From Halovenus sp. (lineage in GTDB: Archaea; Halobacteriota; Halobacteria; Halobacteriales; Haloarculaceae), in the NCBI GenBank assembly GCA_028275025.1, contig JAQCNM010000152.1:1-44484 (forward strand): a stretch of DNA of 44,484 nt, given 5' to 3'. This document shows, piece by piece, positions 36,734 through 44,484 of the stretch (the stretch's first letter is position 1; every line of letters starts with the position of its first letter). The position numbers and the translations under genes were made by a program. The notes beneath the pieces were generated by a model, which worked only from the letters and a program-made list of their open reading frames with translations, made no database searches and was not told the origin of the DNA.

Positions 36734-36844
36734 CTACGTAGCGGCCCCGAACAGGTACAGGGTCAGGACCACGAAGACGAGAACCGACATCCCGATTATC
36801 AGTATCGCTCTCCCCCCGTAGGTTCTCGGATGGTGCATCGTCAT
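36734..36844 (-). CDS. Putative 36-aa single-TM membrane protein (below the ORF track cutoff)
   Basis: Translated by eye: MTMHHPRTYGGRAILIIGMSVLVFVVLTLYLFGAAT, stop TAG at 36734-36736. Confidence 0.5.
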   Translation of the reverse strand: MTMHHPRTYGGRAILIIGMSVLVFVVLTLYLFGAAT

Positions 36845-37335
36845 ACGACACTCTTAGAGATGACACGTATAACAATTCGTGCCTGTTTATCATATATTGA
36901 AACGCCGTTTAAATAGCCGAGTGTGTCGCTATCATATCGTGTAACTGTAGTCGGTGTCGAGATCGGGGCCTGTCGGCTCGGAGGCCAGGCTCGAACTGGC
37001 GGTACACCGGGCCGCCAGAGCGGGGGGTCAGCCGCGGACCCGTCTCTCTGCGGGGGCTGTCTGTGGCGTCGAGACTGGTTCGGATGGGGTCGCCTGCCGG
37101 GCTCGACACGAGTAGTCGAACCCACACGAACTGTCAGACAGAACCCGGGACACTCGGTTCTTTCCTCTGTGCTCGGTCGGACCCGGACCGGTCGAGTGCC
37201 GTCTGTCGGGTCCGGGTTCGACAGAGTCACCGGCGTGTCTCGATAGTCGCCACATCGAGGCGGAGTCCCGTGCCGAGAACACAGCTGAACGCGTTGGTGG
37301 CCACGAACCGAGGGGTCGGCAGCGCTCGGCGGTAA

Positions 37336-37770
37336 CTACTCCCCGGCGGCGTGGCCACAGACCGCTTCCCAGCGCCCGTTGCTCTCGAGGAACCCCTGCA
37401 GTTCGGCGGCGTATTCCTCGGCCAGCCCCGTCGCAGCCGCGAGCTTTTCCTCGTCGACGCCGTCGGAGCCACCACCCAGGAACCCGCGGAGACGTCCGAG
37501 CAGACCGTCGCCGCTCCGGCCAGGGCTCGGCTGTGCACCCATCCCCTGGGGCATCTCCTCGAGCTCCGGTATGATCTGTTCGACCTTGCTGGTGTCGGCA
37601 ACGAGCGTCGCCTTCTCCGGGGTCTCCGGGTCGTCGATACGAAACTCGACGGCGGTCATGATGAGCCCCCACTGCTGGTTCGTGAACTCGGAGCCCTGCA
37701 CACGCGCTTGAAACTCCTTGTCTACCTGCATCCGTGCACCGGTGATCCGGTCGGTCCAACCCTCGGTCAT
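37336..37770 (-). CDS. DUF5799-like haloarchaeal conserved protein
   Basis: MTEGWTDRITGARMQVDKEFQARVQGSEFTNQQWGLIMTAVEFRIDDPETPEKATLVADTSKVEQIIPELE. Confidence 0.8.
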   Translation of the reverse strand: MTEGWTDRITGARMQVDKEFQARVQGSEFTNQQWGLIMTAVEFRIDDPETPEKATLVADTSKVEQIIPELEEMPQGMGAQPSPGRSGDGLLGRLRGFLGGGSDGVDEEKLAAATGLAEEYAAELQGFLESNGRWEAVCGHAAGE

Positions 37771-37869
37771 ACTCTACGGTACGGCGGCCGTCGGTATCAG
37801 CGTTCGGTCCGTCCCGGAGGTGTGGCGCGGACGGTGGACATTTACCCCTCGGGGTCGAGCACCCGGAAG

Positions 37870-39165
37870 ATGGGTGACAGACCGAACGTTTTTTTGCTCG
37901 TACTGGACACCGTCAGGCGGGACCGTGCCTACGACGACCGCCGTGACGTCATGCCGACTCTGCGACGCTTCGCGGCCGGGGCGACGACGTTCACCGACGC
38001 AGTCGCCCCGGCGTCCTGGTCGGTGCCGGCCCACGCCTCCCTGTTCACCGGGTGTCACCCCGGGACCCACGGTGCGACGACGGTCCGTCCGGTGTTCCGG
38101 GCGGAGCCCACACTGCCCGGACTGCTCTCGGCTGCCGGCTACGAGACGTACGCCGTCTCGCCGAACCAGTACGTCCGGCCGGAGACGGGCTTCGCTCGCG
38201 GGTTCGACGAGTTCGAGACGCTGTCACCGGCCCTGCCGCCGCGTCTGGCGGCACTGCTCGCACCGGCGGTCAACCGGTTCATGTACAGCCCGGCACGGTA
38301 CCCGCCGGAACGGCTACTCAACGCCGTCCGGGCTCGACGAGGTACTACCACCGAACTCCCGTCACCGCCGGACAGCGGGCTCGTCGACCGGGTAACAGAG
38401 CTGGTTCGGGGGGCGTCGTCGCCGTTTTTCCTCTTCGTGAATCTGTTTGACGCACATCTCCCCCGTTCGCCGGCCCCCGAACACGTCGACCGGTTCGTCG
38501 ACGACGACCTGGCCGACGCCCCGGTGGTGAGAGACGAGCGGGCACACAAGTTCGGCCCGGGGATGGACGAGCGCGGACTGGCCCGGCTCCGACAGCTCTA
38601 CGACGCGGACCTCCGGACGGTCGACGACCGACTCGGGCTGTTGCTCGACCGACTCTCGGCTACCGGTGTACTCGACGACGCGTTGGTGGTCGTGCTCTCG
38701 GACCACGGCGAACACCTCGGCGAGTTCGGCCTCGTCGGTCACCAGCACAGCGTCTTCGAGCCTGTCGTGGCCGTCCCGTTGGTGGTGAGCTTTCCCGCAG
38801 GTGGGCCAGACACCGTCACCGGACAGGTCGAGACCCGACGGGTGTTCCACACGGTACTCGACGAGACCGGCGTCCGGGAGTACCCGTCGACGTCGCTCGC
38901 CGGTGGCCACAGCGACGGTGTCACGCGGGGTGCGTTCTACAGCCCGATGCTCGACGTCGAGGCGCTCATCTGGCACGACACGGCACGGTACGACCGTGAC
39001 CTGCTCGGCGAACCACTCTCGTTTGCCCGAACCGGGGCCCACAAGCTCGTCCGGTTCGACGGCCGGGAGTGGCTGTTCTCGCTACCGGAGACACGCGGCG
39101 AGTCACTGCCCCGGGACCGGGGACAGACACCGTTCGACCGGCTCTCCGGTCCGCCGACAGGGTAG
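37870..39165 (+). CDS. Sulfatase / alkaline-phosphatase-superfamily hydrolase
   Basis: PNVFLLVLDTVRRD, APASWSVPAHASLFTGCHPGTHG, VVLSDHGEHLGEFGLVGHQHSVFEP. Confidence 0.93.
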   Translation: MGDRPNVFLLVLDTVRRDRAYDDRRDVMPTLRRFAAGATTFTDAVAPASWSVPAHASLFTGCHPGTHGATTVRPVFRAEPTLPGLLSAAGYETYAVSPNQYVRPETGFARGFDEFETLSPALPPRLAALLAPAVNRFMYSPARYPPERLLNAVRARRGTTTELPSPPDSGLVDRVTELVRGASSPFFLFVNLFDAHLPRSPAPEHVDRFVDDDLADAPVVRDERAHKFGPGMDERGLARLRQLYDADLRTVDDRLGLLLDRLSATGVLDDALVVVLSDHGEHLGEFGLVGHQHSVFEPVVAVPLVVSFPAGGPDTVTGQVETRRVFHTVLDETGVREYPSTSLAGGHSDGVTRGAFYSPMLDVEALIWHDTARYDRDLLGEPLSFARTGAHKLVRFDGREWLFSLPETRGESLPRDRGQTPFDRLSGPPTG

Positions 39166-39221
39166 CTCAGACCGTGAGACTGCCGGTCAGATTTAACTGT
39201 GTCCCCCCATCGATTGCACAT

Positions 39222-39821
39222 ATGTCGCTCTTTCCCGTCCAGATGGAGAGCGAGCGGTTGCGGTACGAGCGACTCGGCCCCGACACACTCGATCCGTTCG
39301 AGCTCTACGAACACGTCAGAACCGGGGCGCCGCATATCGACGAGGTGACGCGGTACGTCAGCTGGGACCCCTACCGACACCCGAAGGAGGCGGTCGACTG
39401 GATCGAGGAGTGTGCCGAGAGTTTCGAGGCTGGCGAGCGGGCGACCTACGTTCTCCGCCCGACCGAGGGCGACCGGGCCGGCGAGTTCGCCGGCCTCTGT
39501 GGGCTGACCCCGGACTGGGGCACACAGCGGGCGGTGCTCGGGACGTGGCTACGCAAGCCGTTCTGGGGGCGGGGGTACTCGGGTGAGCGTGCCGCCAGAC
39601 TGCTCGAACTCGCGTTCGAACGGCTCGATCTCGAACTGGTGACGGTGTCACACGACCCGGCAAACGAGAACTCCCGGCGCGCTATCCAGCGCTACGTCGA
39701 GCGGTTCGGCGGCCGCGAGGAGGGGCGCATCCGAAACGACACTGTGATCGACGGCGAACCCCGGGACAGCATCCGTTACAGCATCTCCCGGAGGGAGTGG
39801 CGCGAGGCGACCGACCGGTGA
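39222..39821 (+). CDS. GNAT family N-acetyltransferase (RimJ/RimL type)
   Basis: MESERLRYERLGPDTLDPFELYEHV, WLRKPFWGRGYSGERAARLLELAFERLDLELVTV. Confidence 0.92.
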   Translation: MSLFPVQMESERLRYERLGPDTLDPFELYEHVRTGAPHIDEVTRYVSWDPYRHPKEAVDWIEECAESFEAGERATYVLRPTEGDRAGEFAGLCGLTPDWGTQRAVLGTWLRKPFWGRGYSGERAARLLELAFERLDLELVTVSHDPANENSRRAIQRYVERFGGREEGRIRNDTVIDGEPRDSIRYSISRREWREATDR

Positions 39822-39831
39822 GCCACAGCGC

Positions 39832-40254
39832 TCAGCGCTGGATCGCGAGCACCGGCGTGTCACCGTCTCGGATGACCTGTTCTGTGACACTCCCGTAGAG
39901 AAACCGGCCGACACCAGACCGGGCTGCGGTGCTCATCACCACGAGGTCGGCCCCGCGGGTAGCCGCCTGCTCGACGATGACCCGCGAGGGAATCCCCACC
40001 TTGACGACACCCTCCGCGTCGACACCGGCGGCCGCGGCCTGGTCCACGAGCGACGACACCTCCTCTTGCTGTGCCGTCCGGCGCTCCTCGATAACCGCAC
40101 CAGCCCGGGTCTCCGGGGCCGCGCCGCCGGACATCTCGACGACGGCGAGAAAGACCAGGTCCGCACCGTGGGCTGTTGCCTGGCCGATACCCTGCTCGAC
40201 GGCGCGGGCTGCGGCCTCGCTGCCGTCGGTTGGAACGATGATGCGCTCGTACAC
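39832..40254 (-). CDS. Universal stress protein (single UspA domain)
   Basis: MYERIIVPTDGSEAAARAVEQGI; ADLVVMSTAARSGVGRFLYGSVTEQVIRDGDTPVLAI. Confidence 0.95.
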   Translation of the reverse strand: MYERIIVPTDGSEAAARAVEQGIGQATAHGADLVFLAVVEMSGGAAPETRAGAVIEERRTAQQEEVSSLVDQAAAAGVDAEGVVKVGIPSRVIVEQAATRGADLVVMSTAARSGVGRFLYGSVTEQVIRDGDTPVLAIQR

Positions 40255-40297
40255 ACCCCCTGATTAGAGCCGGGCTGTAATCAATGATCGGTCGAGA

Positions 40298-40990
40298 CTA
40301 GCCGGTCCGCCGGAGGATGAGCGCGACGTCGGAGAGTACGTCGAATCCGATCGGGAGCAGGTGGAGGAGGCCACCGACGACGAACAGGTCCGCGCCGAAC
40401 AGGTCCAGGCCCAGCCAGGGCAGCGACGATGTGAGCACCCACGGCGAGAGAATCGCCAGGCAGACGACACCGCTGAGACCGTACACCACCCGTTCGTCCC
40501 GGCGTATCTGCGGGTTCCCCCAGTTGTAGGCGGCGGTGGCTAGATAGCCAAGACCGAACACGAGCAGCCAGGGTCGCCAGTAGCCGGCACCGAGCAGGTC
40601 GAAGGCGTAAGGCAGATTCGCGACCGGTCCGGGAAAGTAGCCGCCAACAGCCGCGAGGTTGACCGCGACCGCCGCGGTGTTGAGCCCTGCCCAGAGGAGC
40701 CAGATGCGGTTTCGTCGGACGGTCGGTGCCGTGTAGAGAACCCCGACGGCCACTATCGCCGCGGTCAGGACGAGCCACAGCGCCACGATGCTTCTGAGGA
40801 GACCGAACGGTGCGAGCGACGGCGACGACACGAGCAGCCACGACAGCGACCAGCCCACGACACCCTCGAAGAACCCGACGAGCAAGAGCCCGTCTCCCGG
40901 CAACGGGGGTGACAGCAGTCGACGGACGTACCCAGAGAGCACCGTCGTCCGGGTGCCCGTCAGCAGGTCCGGAACGTAGTTCCACAACAT
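40298..40990 (-). CDS. Multi-pass membrane protein of unknown function
   Basis: 230 aa with several hydrophobic helices; no catalytic motif recognised. Confidence 0.75.
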   Translation of the reverse strand: MLWNYVPDLLTGTRTTVLSGYVRRLLSPPLPGDGLLLVGFFEGVVGWSLSWLLVSSPSLAPFGLLRSIVALWLVLTAAIVAVGVLYTAPTVRRNRIWLLWAGLNTAAVAVNLAAVGGYFPGPVANLPYAFDLLGAGYWRPWLLVFGLGYLATAAYNWGNPQIRRDERVVYGLSGVVCLAILSPWVLTSSLPWLGLDLFGADLFVVGGLLHLLPIGFDVLSDVALILRRTG

Positions 40991-41146
40991 AACTTTTTCT
41001 GGGTCTACACCGTCTTAACAGGTGTGTTTGTGCCCAGCGGGGGCCACACGACGGTCGCGCTCTCACCCCGACACGACCGGAACTCCCCCGACCGTTCCGG
41101 TCTATCGGAGAAACAGTTACTTGTCGGTTCGCGTTCAACCGTCGGT

Positions 41147-41992
41147 ATGGGTAGCCGCGTTCTCGTCCCGTACGACGGCTCGGAGGGGGCACAGTACGCG
41201 CTCTCGCATGCCCTGCACGTGTTCGATCCGGCGGCGGTGTCGTTGTTGTACGTCGCCGAGCCGGCGGGTGACAGCGCCGCCCGGGAACCGGACAGCGAGC
41301 AGTCTGAAACCGGACAGGAACTGCTCGAAGCAACACGTCGGCGGTACGACCCGCCCGACCGCAGGCGCATCGAGCCGGTTGTCCGGTACGGTCGCCCGGT
41401 CGACGAGATACTCGGCTGTATCGACGACAGCGGTATCGACCACGTCGTCCTCGGGAGCCAGGGGCGAAACGGCGCGACACAGCTGTTGCTCGGGAGTGTG
41501 GCCGAAGCGGTGGTCCGGCGCTCGCCGGTGCCGGTGACTGTCGTCCGGGAGCCGACTGCAGAGACCCCGCCCGGCCGCGTGCTGGTCCCGTTCGACGCGT
41601 CTGGCCGGGCGCGTGACGCGCTGACAGCCGCCTTCGACCTGTTTCCGGAGGCCGACGTCACGGCACTCTACGTCTCCACCCTCTCGGCGGTACAGGAGGG
41701 GACCGAGGCCATCCTGGGTGCACTCAACAGCGGGGGCAACGAGCGACAGGACCACACAGAGTCGGTGCTCGGGACGGCAAAGGAGCTCGCCACCGCCCGA
41801 GGCCGGACACTCGGGACCGAGAGCGTCACGGGTGACCCCGCCACCGCCATCGTCGAGTACGCCGGTGACCGGGCGGTCGATCACATCGTTGTCGGACCGA
41901 CCGAACGGGACGGCATCACGCGCCTGTTGCTCGGGAGTGTCGCCGAGACGGTCGTCCGACGCTCGCCGGTCACGACCACGATTACAACGTAA
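41147..41992 (+). CDS. Universal stress protein, two UspA domains
   Basis: SRVLVPYDGSEGAQYALSHAL; VVLGSQGRNGATQLLLGSVAEAVVRRSPVPVTVV; a second domain ends LLLGSVAETVVRRSPV. Confidence 0.93.
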   Translation: MGSRVLVPYDGSEGAQYALSHALHVFDPAAVSLLYVAEPAGDSAAREPDSEQSETGQELLEATRRRYDPPDRRRIEPVVRYGRPVDEILGCIDDSGIDHVVLGSQGRNGATQLLLGSVAEAVVRRSPVPVTVVREPTAETPPGRVLVPFDASGRARDALTAAFDLFPEADVTALYVSTLSAVQEGTEAILGALNSGGNERQDHTESVLGTAKELATARGRTLGTESVTGDPATAIVEYAGDRAVDHIVVGPTERDGITRLLLGSVAETVVRRSPVTTTITT

Positions 41993-41994
41993 CC

Positions 41995-42843
41995 ATGCGA
42001 CGCATTCTCGTACCCTACGACCAGTCAGAACAGTCCGACTACGCCCTCGAACACGCGATGGGGCTGGACGAGTCAGCCAAGGTGGTGTTGTTGCACGTCG
42101 TCGAACTGCGTGGCAGCGACGGTGACCCGACCGGCGACGAGTTGTCGTCTCCGGAGGGGGCCGACACCGCCGCGGACCACCTGGAGGCGGTCCGTGACCG
42201 GTTCGACGACCCGGACCGGATCGAGACGGCGGTCGAGTACGGCCGGCCGGTACACGCGATTCTCAACGCGGTCGACGACCGGGGTATCGACCACGTCGTT
42301 CTCGGGAGCCACGGTCGAGACGGGGCTGCGCGCCTCCTGCTCGGCAGTGTCGCCGAGACCGTCGCCCGCCGCTCGCCGGTTCCGGTGACGGTCGTCCGAG
42401 CACCGTCTGACGCCCGGCAGACCGAGACTGTACTCGTTCCGTTCGACGGCTCGACTCACGCCCGGAACGCCCTCAGACACGTGTTCGAGCAGTTTCCCGA
42501 CGCCACTGTCGTTGCCCTGTTCGTCGCACACCCGCCAACGGAGCACGTTCGTGACGCCGGCCGGTTCGACCTGTCCGAGGACTGGGCCGACGAGCGACAG
42601 GACCACACGGAGTCGGTGCTCGGGGTGGCGTCGTCGGTCGCGGAGACACACGACCGGTCGATCGAGACCGAGAGCGCGGTCGGTGACCCGTCGGACAGTA
42701 TCGTCGCCTACGCCGAGTCCGAGCCTGTCGATCACATCGTCATCGGCTCGTCCGGGCGGGACGGTATCGCGCGCCTGTTGCTCGGGAGTGTCGCCGAGAC
42801 GGTCGTCCGGCGCGCGCCGGTCTCGGTGACGATCGTCAAGTAG
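41995..42843 (+). CDS. Universal stress protein, two UspA domains
   Basis: MRRILVPYDQSEQSDYALEHAM; VVLGSHGRDGAARLLLGSVAETVARRSPVPVTVV; second domain VIGSSGRDGIARLLLGSVAETVVRRAPV. Confidence 0.94.
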   Translation: MRRILVPYDQSEQSDYALEHAMGLDESAKVVLLHVVELRGSDGDPTGDELSSPEGADTAADHLEAVRDRFDDPDRIETAVEYGRPVHAILNAVDDRGIDHVVLGSHGRDGAARLLLGSVAETVARRSPVPVTVVRAPSDARQTETVLVPFDGSTHARNALRHVFEQFPDATVVALFVAHPPTEHVRDAGRFDLSEDWADERQDHTESVLGVASSVAETHDRSIETESAVGDPSDSIVAYAESEPVDHIVIGSSGRDGIARLLLGSVAETVVRRAPVSVTIVK

Positions 42844-42845
42844 CC

Positions 42846-43952
42846 TCAGACCGACAGCGCGTACCGGACGGCGTCGGAGACGGCACCGATCGAACCCAGG
42901 TAGCCGCTGCCGATCGTCGTCTTGAGCAGGTGTGCCGGTGCGCCACGGACCACCGCCCCGCCGAGTGTCGCGACGGTACTATCACCGACCGAGACTACCC
43001 ACCCCTTCGGGTCGTACCGGTACCGTGCCAGCCGGGGCTCGAACCCGTCGCCCGAGTGGCGGTGTTCGACCAGCCGTGTCACGTTCGTCGCGGCCGTCTC
43101 GGCCTGCCCGATCGCGGTCTGTGCCGTTGCCGGCACCACCGCCCCTTCGGCGTCGACCACCCGGGCGGCGTCGCCGAGCACGAACACCCGGTCGCCGCGT
43201 CTGAGTGTCGCCCGCACCCGCTCGCGCCCACCGAGGGCGTCCCGCCCGGTGATTCCACCGGTCCAGACGAGTTGGTCGTAGGCAACAGTGCCCCGGTCGA
43301 GTTCGAGTTCGTCGGCGGTCGCCCCCGTGACTGTCCTGTTGGGCCAGATGTCGACGTCCAGGCCGGCGAGTTCGTCGGCGACTGCTGTCTGGAACGGCCC
43401 GGAGAACCCGGGCGCGACGGTGCCAGCCTGTTCGACGAGCACCACCTCGGCGTCTGTCCCGGCGGCGAGTTCGGCGAGCTCACCGGCCACCTGCACACCG
43501 GAGAGCCCGGCCCCACCGACGACGACCCGGCCGCCCCGCTCGCGGACCCGCTCGAACCGCTCCCGAATCGTGGCGGCGTCGTCGAGTCGCTTCAGCGGCG
43601 TGGCGTGTGTCTCGATCCCGTCGAGCCCGTAGAACGCCGTTTGCGCGCCGAGACAGACCGCACAGATGTCGTACGAGAGGGGACCGGCGGTCGTCTCGAC
43701 GGTCCGGGTCTCGCGGTCGAGATTCGTCACGCGCGTCCGGCGATGGTCGGCCCGCGAGCAGAGCCGGTCGAACGAAACTGTCAGTCGCTCGTCGAGCGCG
43801 GGTTTCCGGACTGCCTGGTGGACGAGATGCTGAACGAGGTGTGTCTCGCGCTCGTCGACGAGTGTGAGCGACACGCCGGCGGGGAGGCTCCGTTCGAGCG
43901 CCCGCACCAGGAGCACACCCGCGTAGCCACCCCCGAGAACGACGACGTGCAT
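42846..43952 (-). CDS. FAD-dependent pyridine nucleotide-disulfide oxidoreductase (type II NADH dehydrogenase-like)
   Basis: MHVVVLGGGYAGVLLVRALE, RVVVGGAGLSGVQVAGELAEL, RGDRVFVLGDAARVVD. Confidence 0.9.
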   Translation of the reverse strand: MHVVVLGGGYAGVLLVRALERSLPAGVSLTLVDERETHLVQHLVHQAVRKPALDERLTVSFDRLCSRADHRRTRVTNLDRETRTVETTAGPLSYDICAVCLGAQTAFYGLDGIETHATPLKRLDDAATIRERFERVRERGGRVVVGGAGLSGVQVAGELAELAAGTDAEVVLVEQAGTVAPGFSGPFQTAVADELAGLDVDIWPNRTVTGATADELELDRGTVAYDQLVWTGGITGRDALGGRERVRATLRRGDRVFVLGDAARVVDAEGAVVPATAQTAIGQAETAATNVTRLVEHRHSGDGFEPRLARYRYDPKGWVVSVGDSTVATLGGAVVRGAPAHLLKTTIGSGYLGSIGAVSDAVRYALSV

Positions 43953-43979
43953 ACCTCGGGTTCGGGGCCGGTTCTCAAG

Positions 43980-44484
43980 TCACCTGCGTCCGCTGTCGGC
44001 GTCCCGTGTTGCACCAGCGACGTCGACCGCGGCCACGTTGGGCTCGACGTCGTGGACGCGGACGATATCGGCCCCGCGCTCGGCGGCGATGGCCGTCGCG
44101 GCGACGGTCGCCTCGCGGCGCTCGCCGGCCGCCCGGTCGACCTGACCGAACATCGACTTGTGGGAGTGGCCGAGAAGCACCGGACAGCCAAGCGCGTGGA
44201 ACTCGTCGACGCGGGCCAGCAGTTCGAAGCTCTCGGCGGCGCTCTTGCCGAACCCGAGCCCGGGGTCGACGATAACCTGTGACCGGTCGAGCCCCACCTG
44301 CTCCGCCAGCAGCACCCGGTCGGCGAGCGCGTCTAGCACGTCGTCGACCACGTCGTCGTACTCGACAGTCGTGTCGGGGTCGACCGGAGCCGATATCGAG
44401 TGCATCACGACCACGGGCACGTCGTACTCGGCGGCGACCAGCCGCATCTCCGGGTCGGCAAGCCCGGACACGTCGTTGAGGATA
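43980..44484 (-). CDS. folP: Dihydropteroate synthase, C-terminal part (5' end beyond the window)
   Basis: ILNDVSGLADPEMRLVAAEYDVPVVVMHS, VIVDPGLGFGKSAAESFELLARVDEF, VLLGHSHKSMFG, RGADIVRVHDVEPN. Confidence 0.92.
   Translation of the reverse strand, partial: ILNDVSGLADPEMRLVAAEYDVPVVVMHSISAPVDPDTTVEYDDVVDDVLDALADRVLLAEQVGLDRSQVIVDPGLGFGKSAAESFELLARVDEFHALGCPVLLGHSHKSMFGQVDRAAGERREATVAATAIAAERGADIVRVHDVEPNVAAVDVAGATRDADSGRR

Noticed and set aside
36970-37080. Possible tRNA gene on the minus strand
   Set aside because: A T-arm-like gccag-ttcgagc-ctggc is present, but the following 7 nt (ctccgag) have no matching 5' acceptor strand within about 200 nt upstream, and no standard D-arm or anticodon arm could be drawn. 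Kept only as a finding, not called as a tRNA.
40281-41480. 399-aa minus-strand ORF over the DUF-type membrane gene and USP promoter
   Set aside because: Very Arg-rich, overlaps coding regions on both strands, no motifs.
42930-44282. 450-aa plus-strand ORF antisense to the NDH-2-like gene and folP
   Set aside because: Spans two convincing minus-strand genes and their intergenic region; composition typical of antisense GC-rich ORFs.
1-44484. CRISPR array, toxin-antitoxin pair, provirus or defence island
   Set aside because: No regularly spaced direct repeats, cas-like proteins, integrase, capsid/portal or restriction-modification motifs were seen.

Overview
This 44.5 kb window is a high-GC, gene-dense haloarchaeal chromosomal segment (inferred from an acidic proteome, TATA boxes and archaeal informational genes). 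I support about 45 protein genes. Information processing: TFB, RNA polymerase subunit L, SRP19-Gar1, a uS10-like protein. Cofactor and lipid metabolism: menA-menC, cofE-mer, a geranylgeranyl-reductase-family flavoprotein, a polyprenyl synthase, folP (cut by the window edge). Central and catabolic metabolism: GDH, a tryptophanase-like enzyme, acyl-CoA dehydrogenase, an aminotransferase, a penicillin acylase. Regulation and signalling: a NikR, a multi-PAS histidine kinase, a RecA/RadA-like ATPase, an AbrB-type protein next to a MaoC hydratase, five universal-stress-protein domains in three genes. No CRISPR, rRNA, confident tRNA, provirus or intact transposon was seen. I do not see a clear new multi-gene system. 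The observations most worth a second look are: (1) an orphan IS200/IS605-type right-end hairpin with no tnpA or tnpB (24.1 kb); (2) a decayed MFS gene carrying a frameshift, an 11-bp inverted repeat, and truncation at a palindrome-rich element beside an unlisted 36-aa membrane ORF (36.0-36.9 kb); (3) a perfect 21-bp dyad with an extra half-site between divergent genes (20.96 kb); (4) a near-identical in-frame duplication of a zinc-ribbon module (21.2-21.5 kb); (5) unexplained intergenic hairpins at 32.15 and 34.5 kb.
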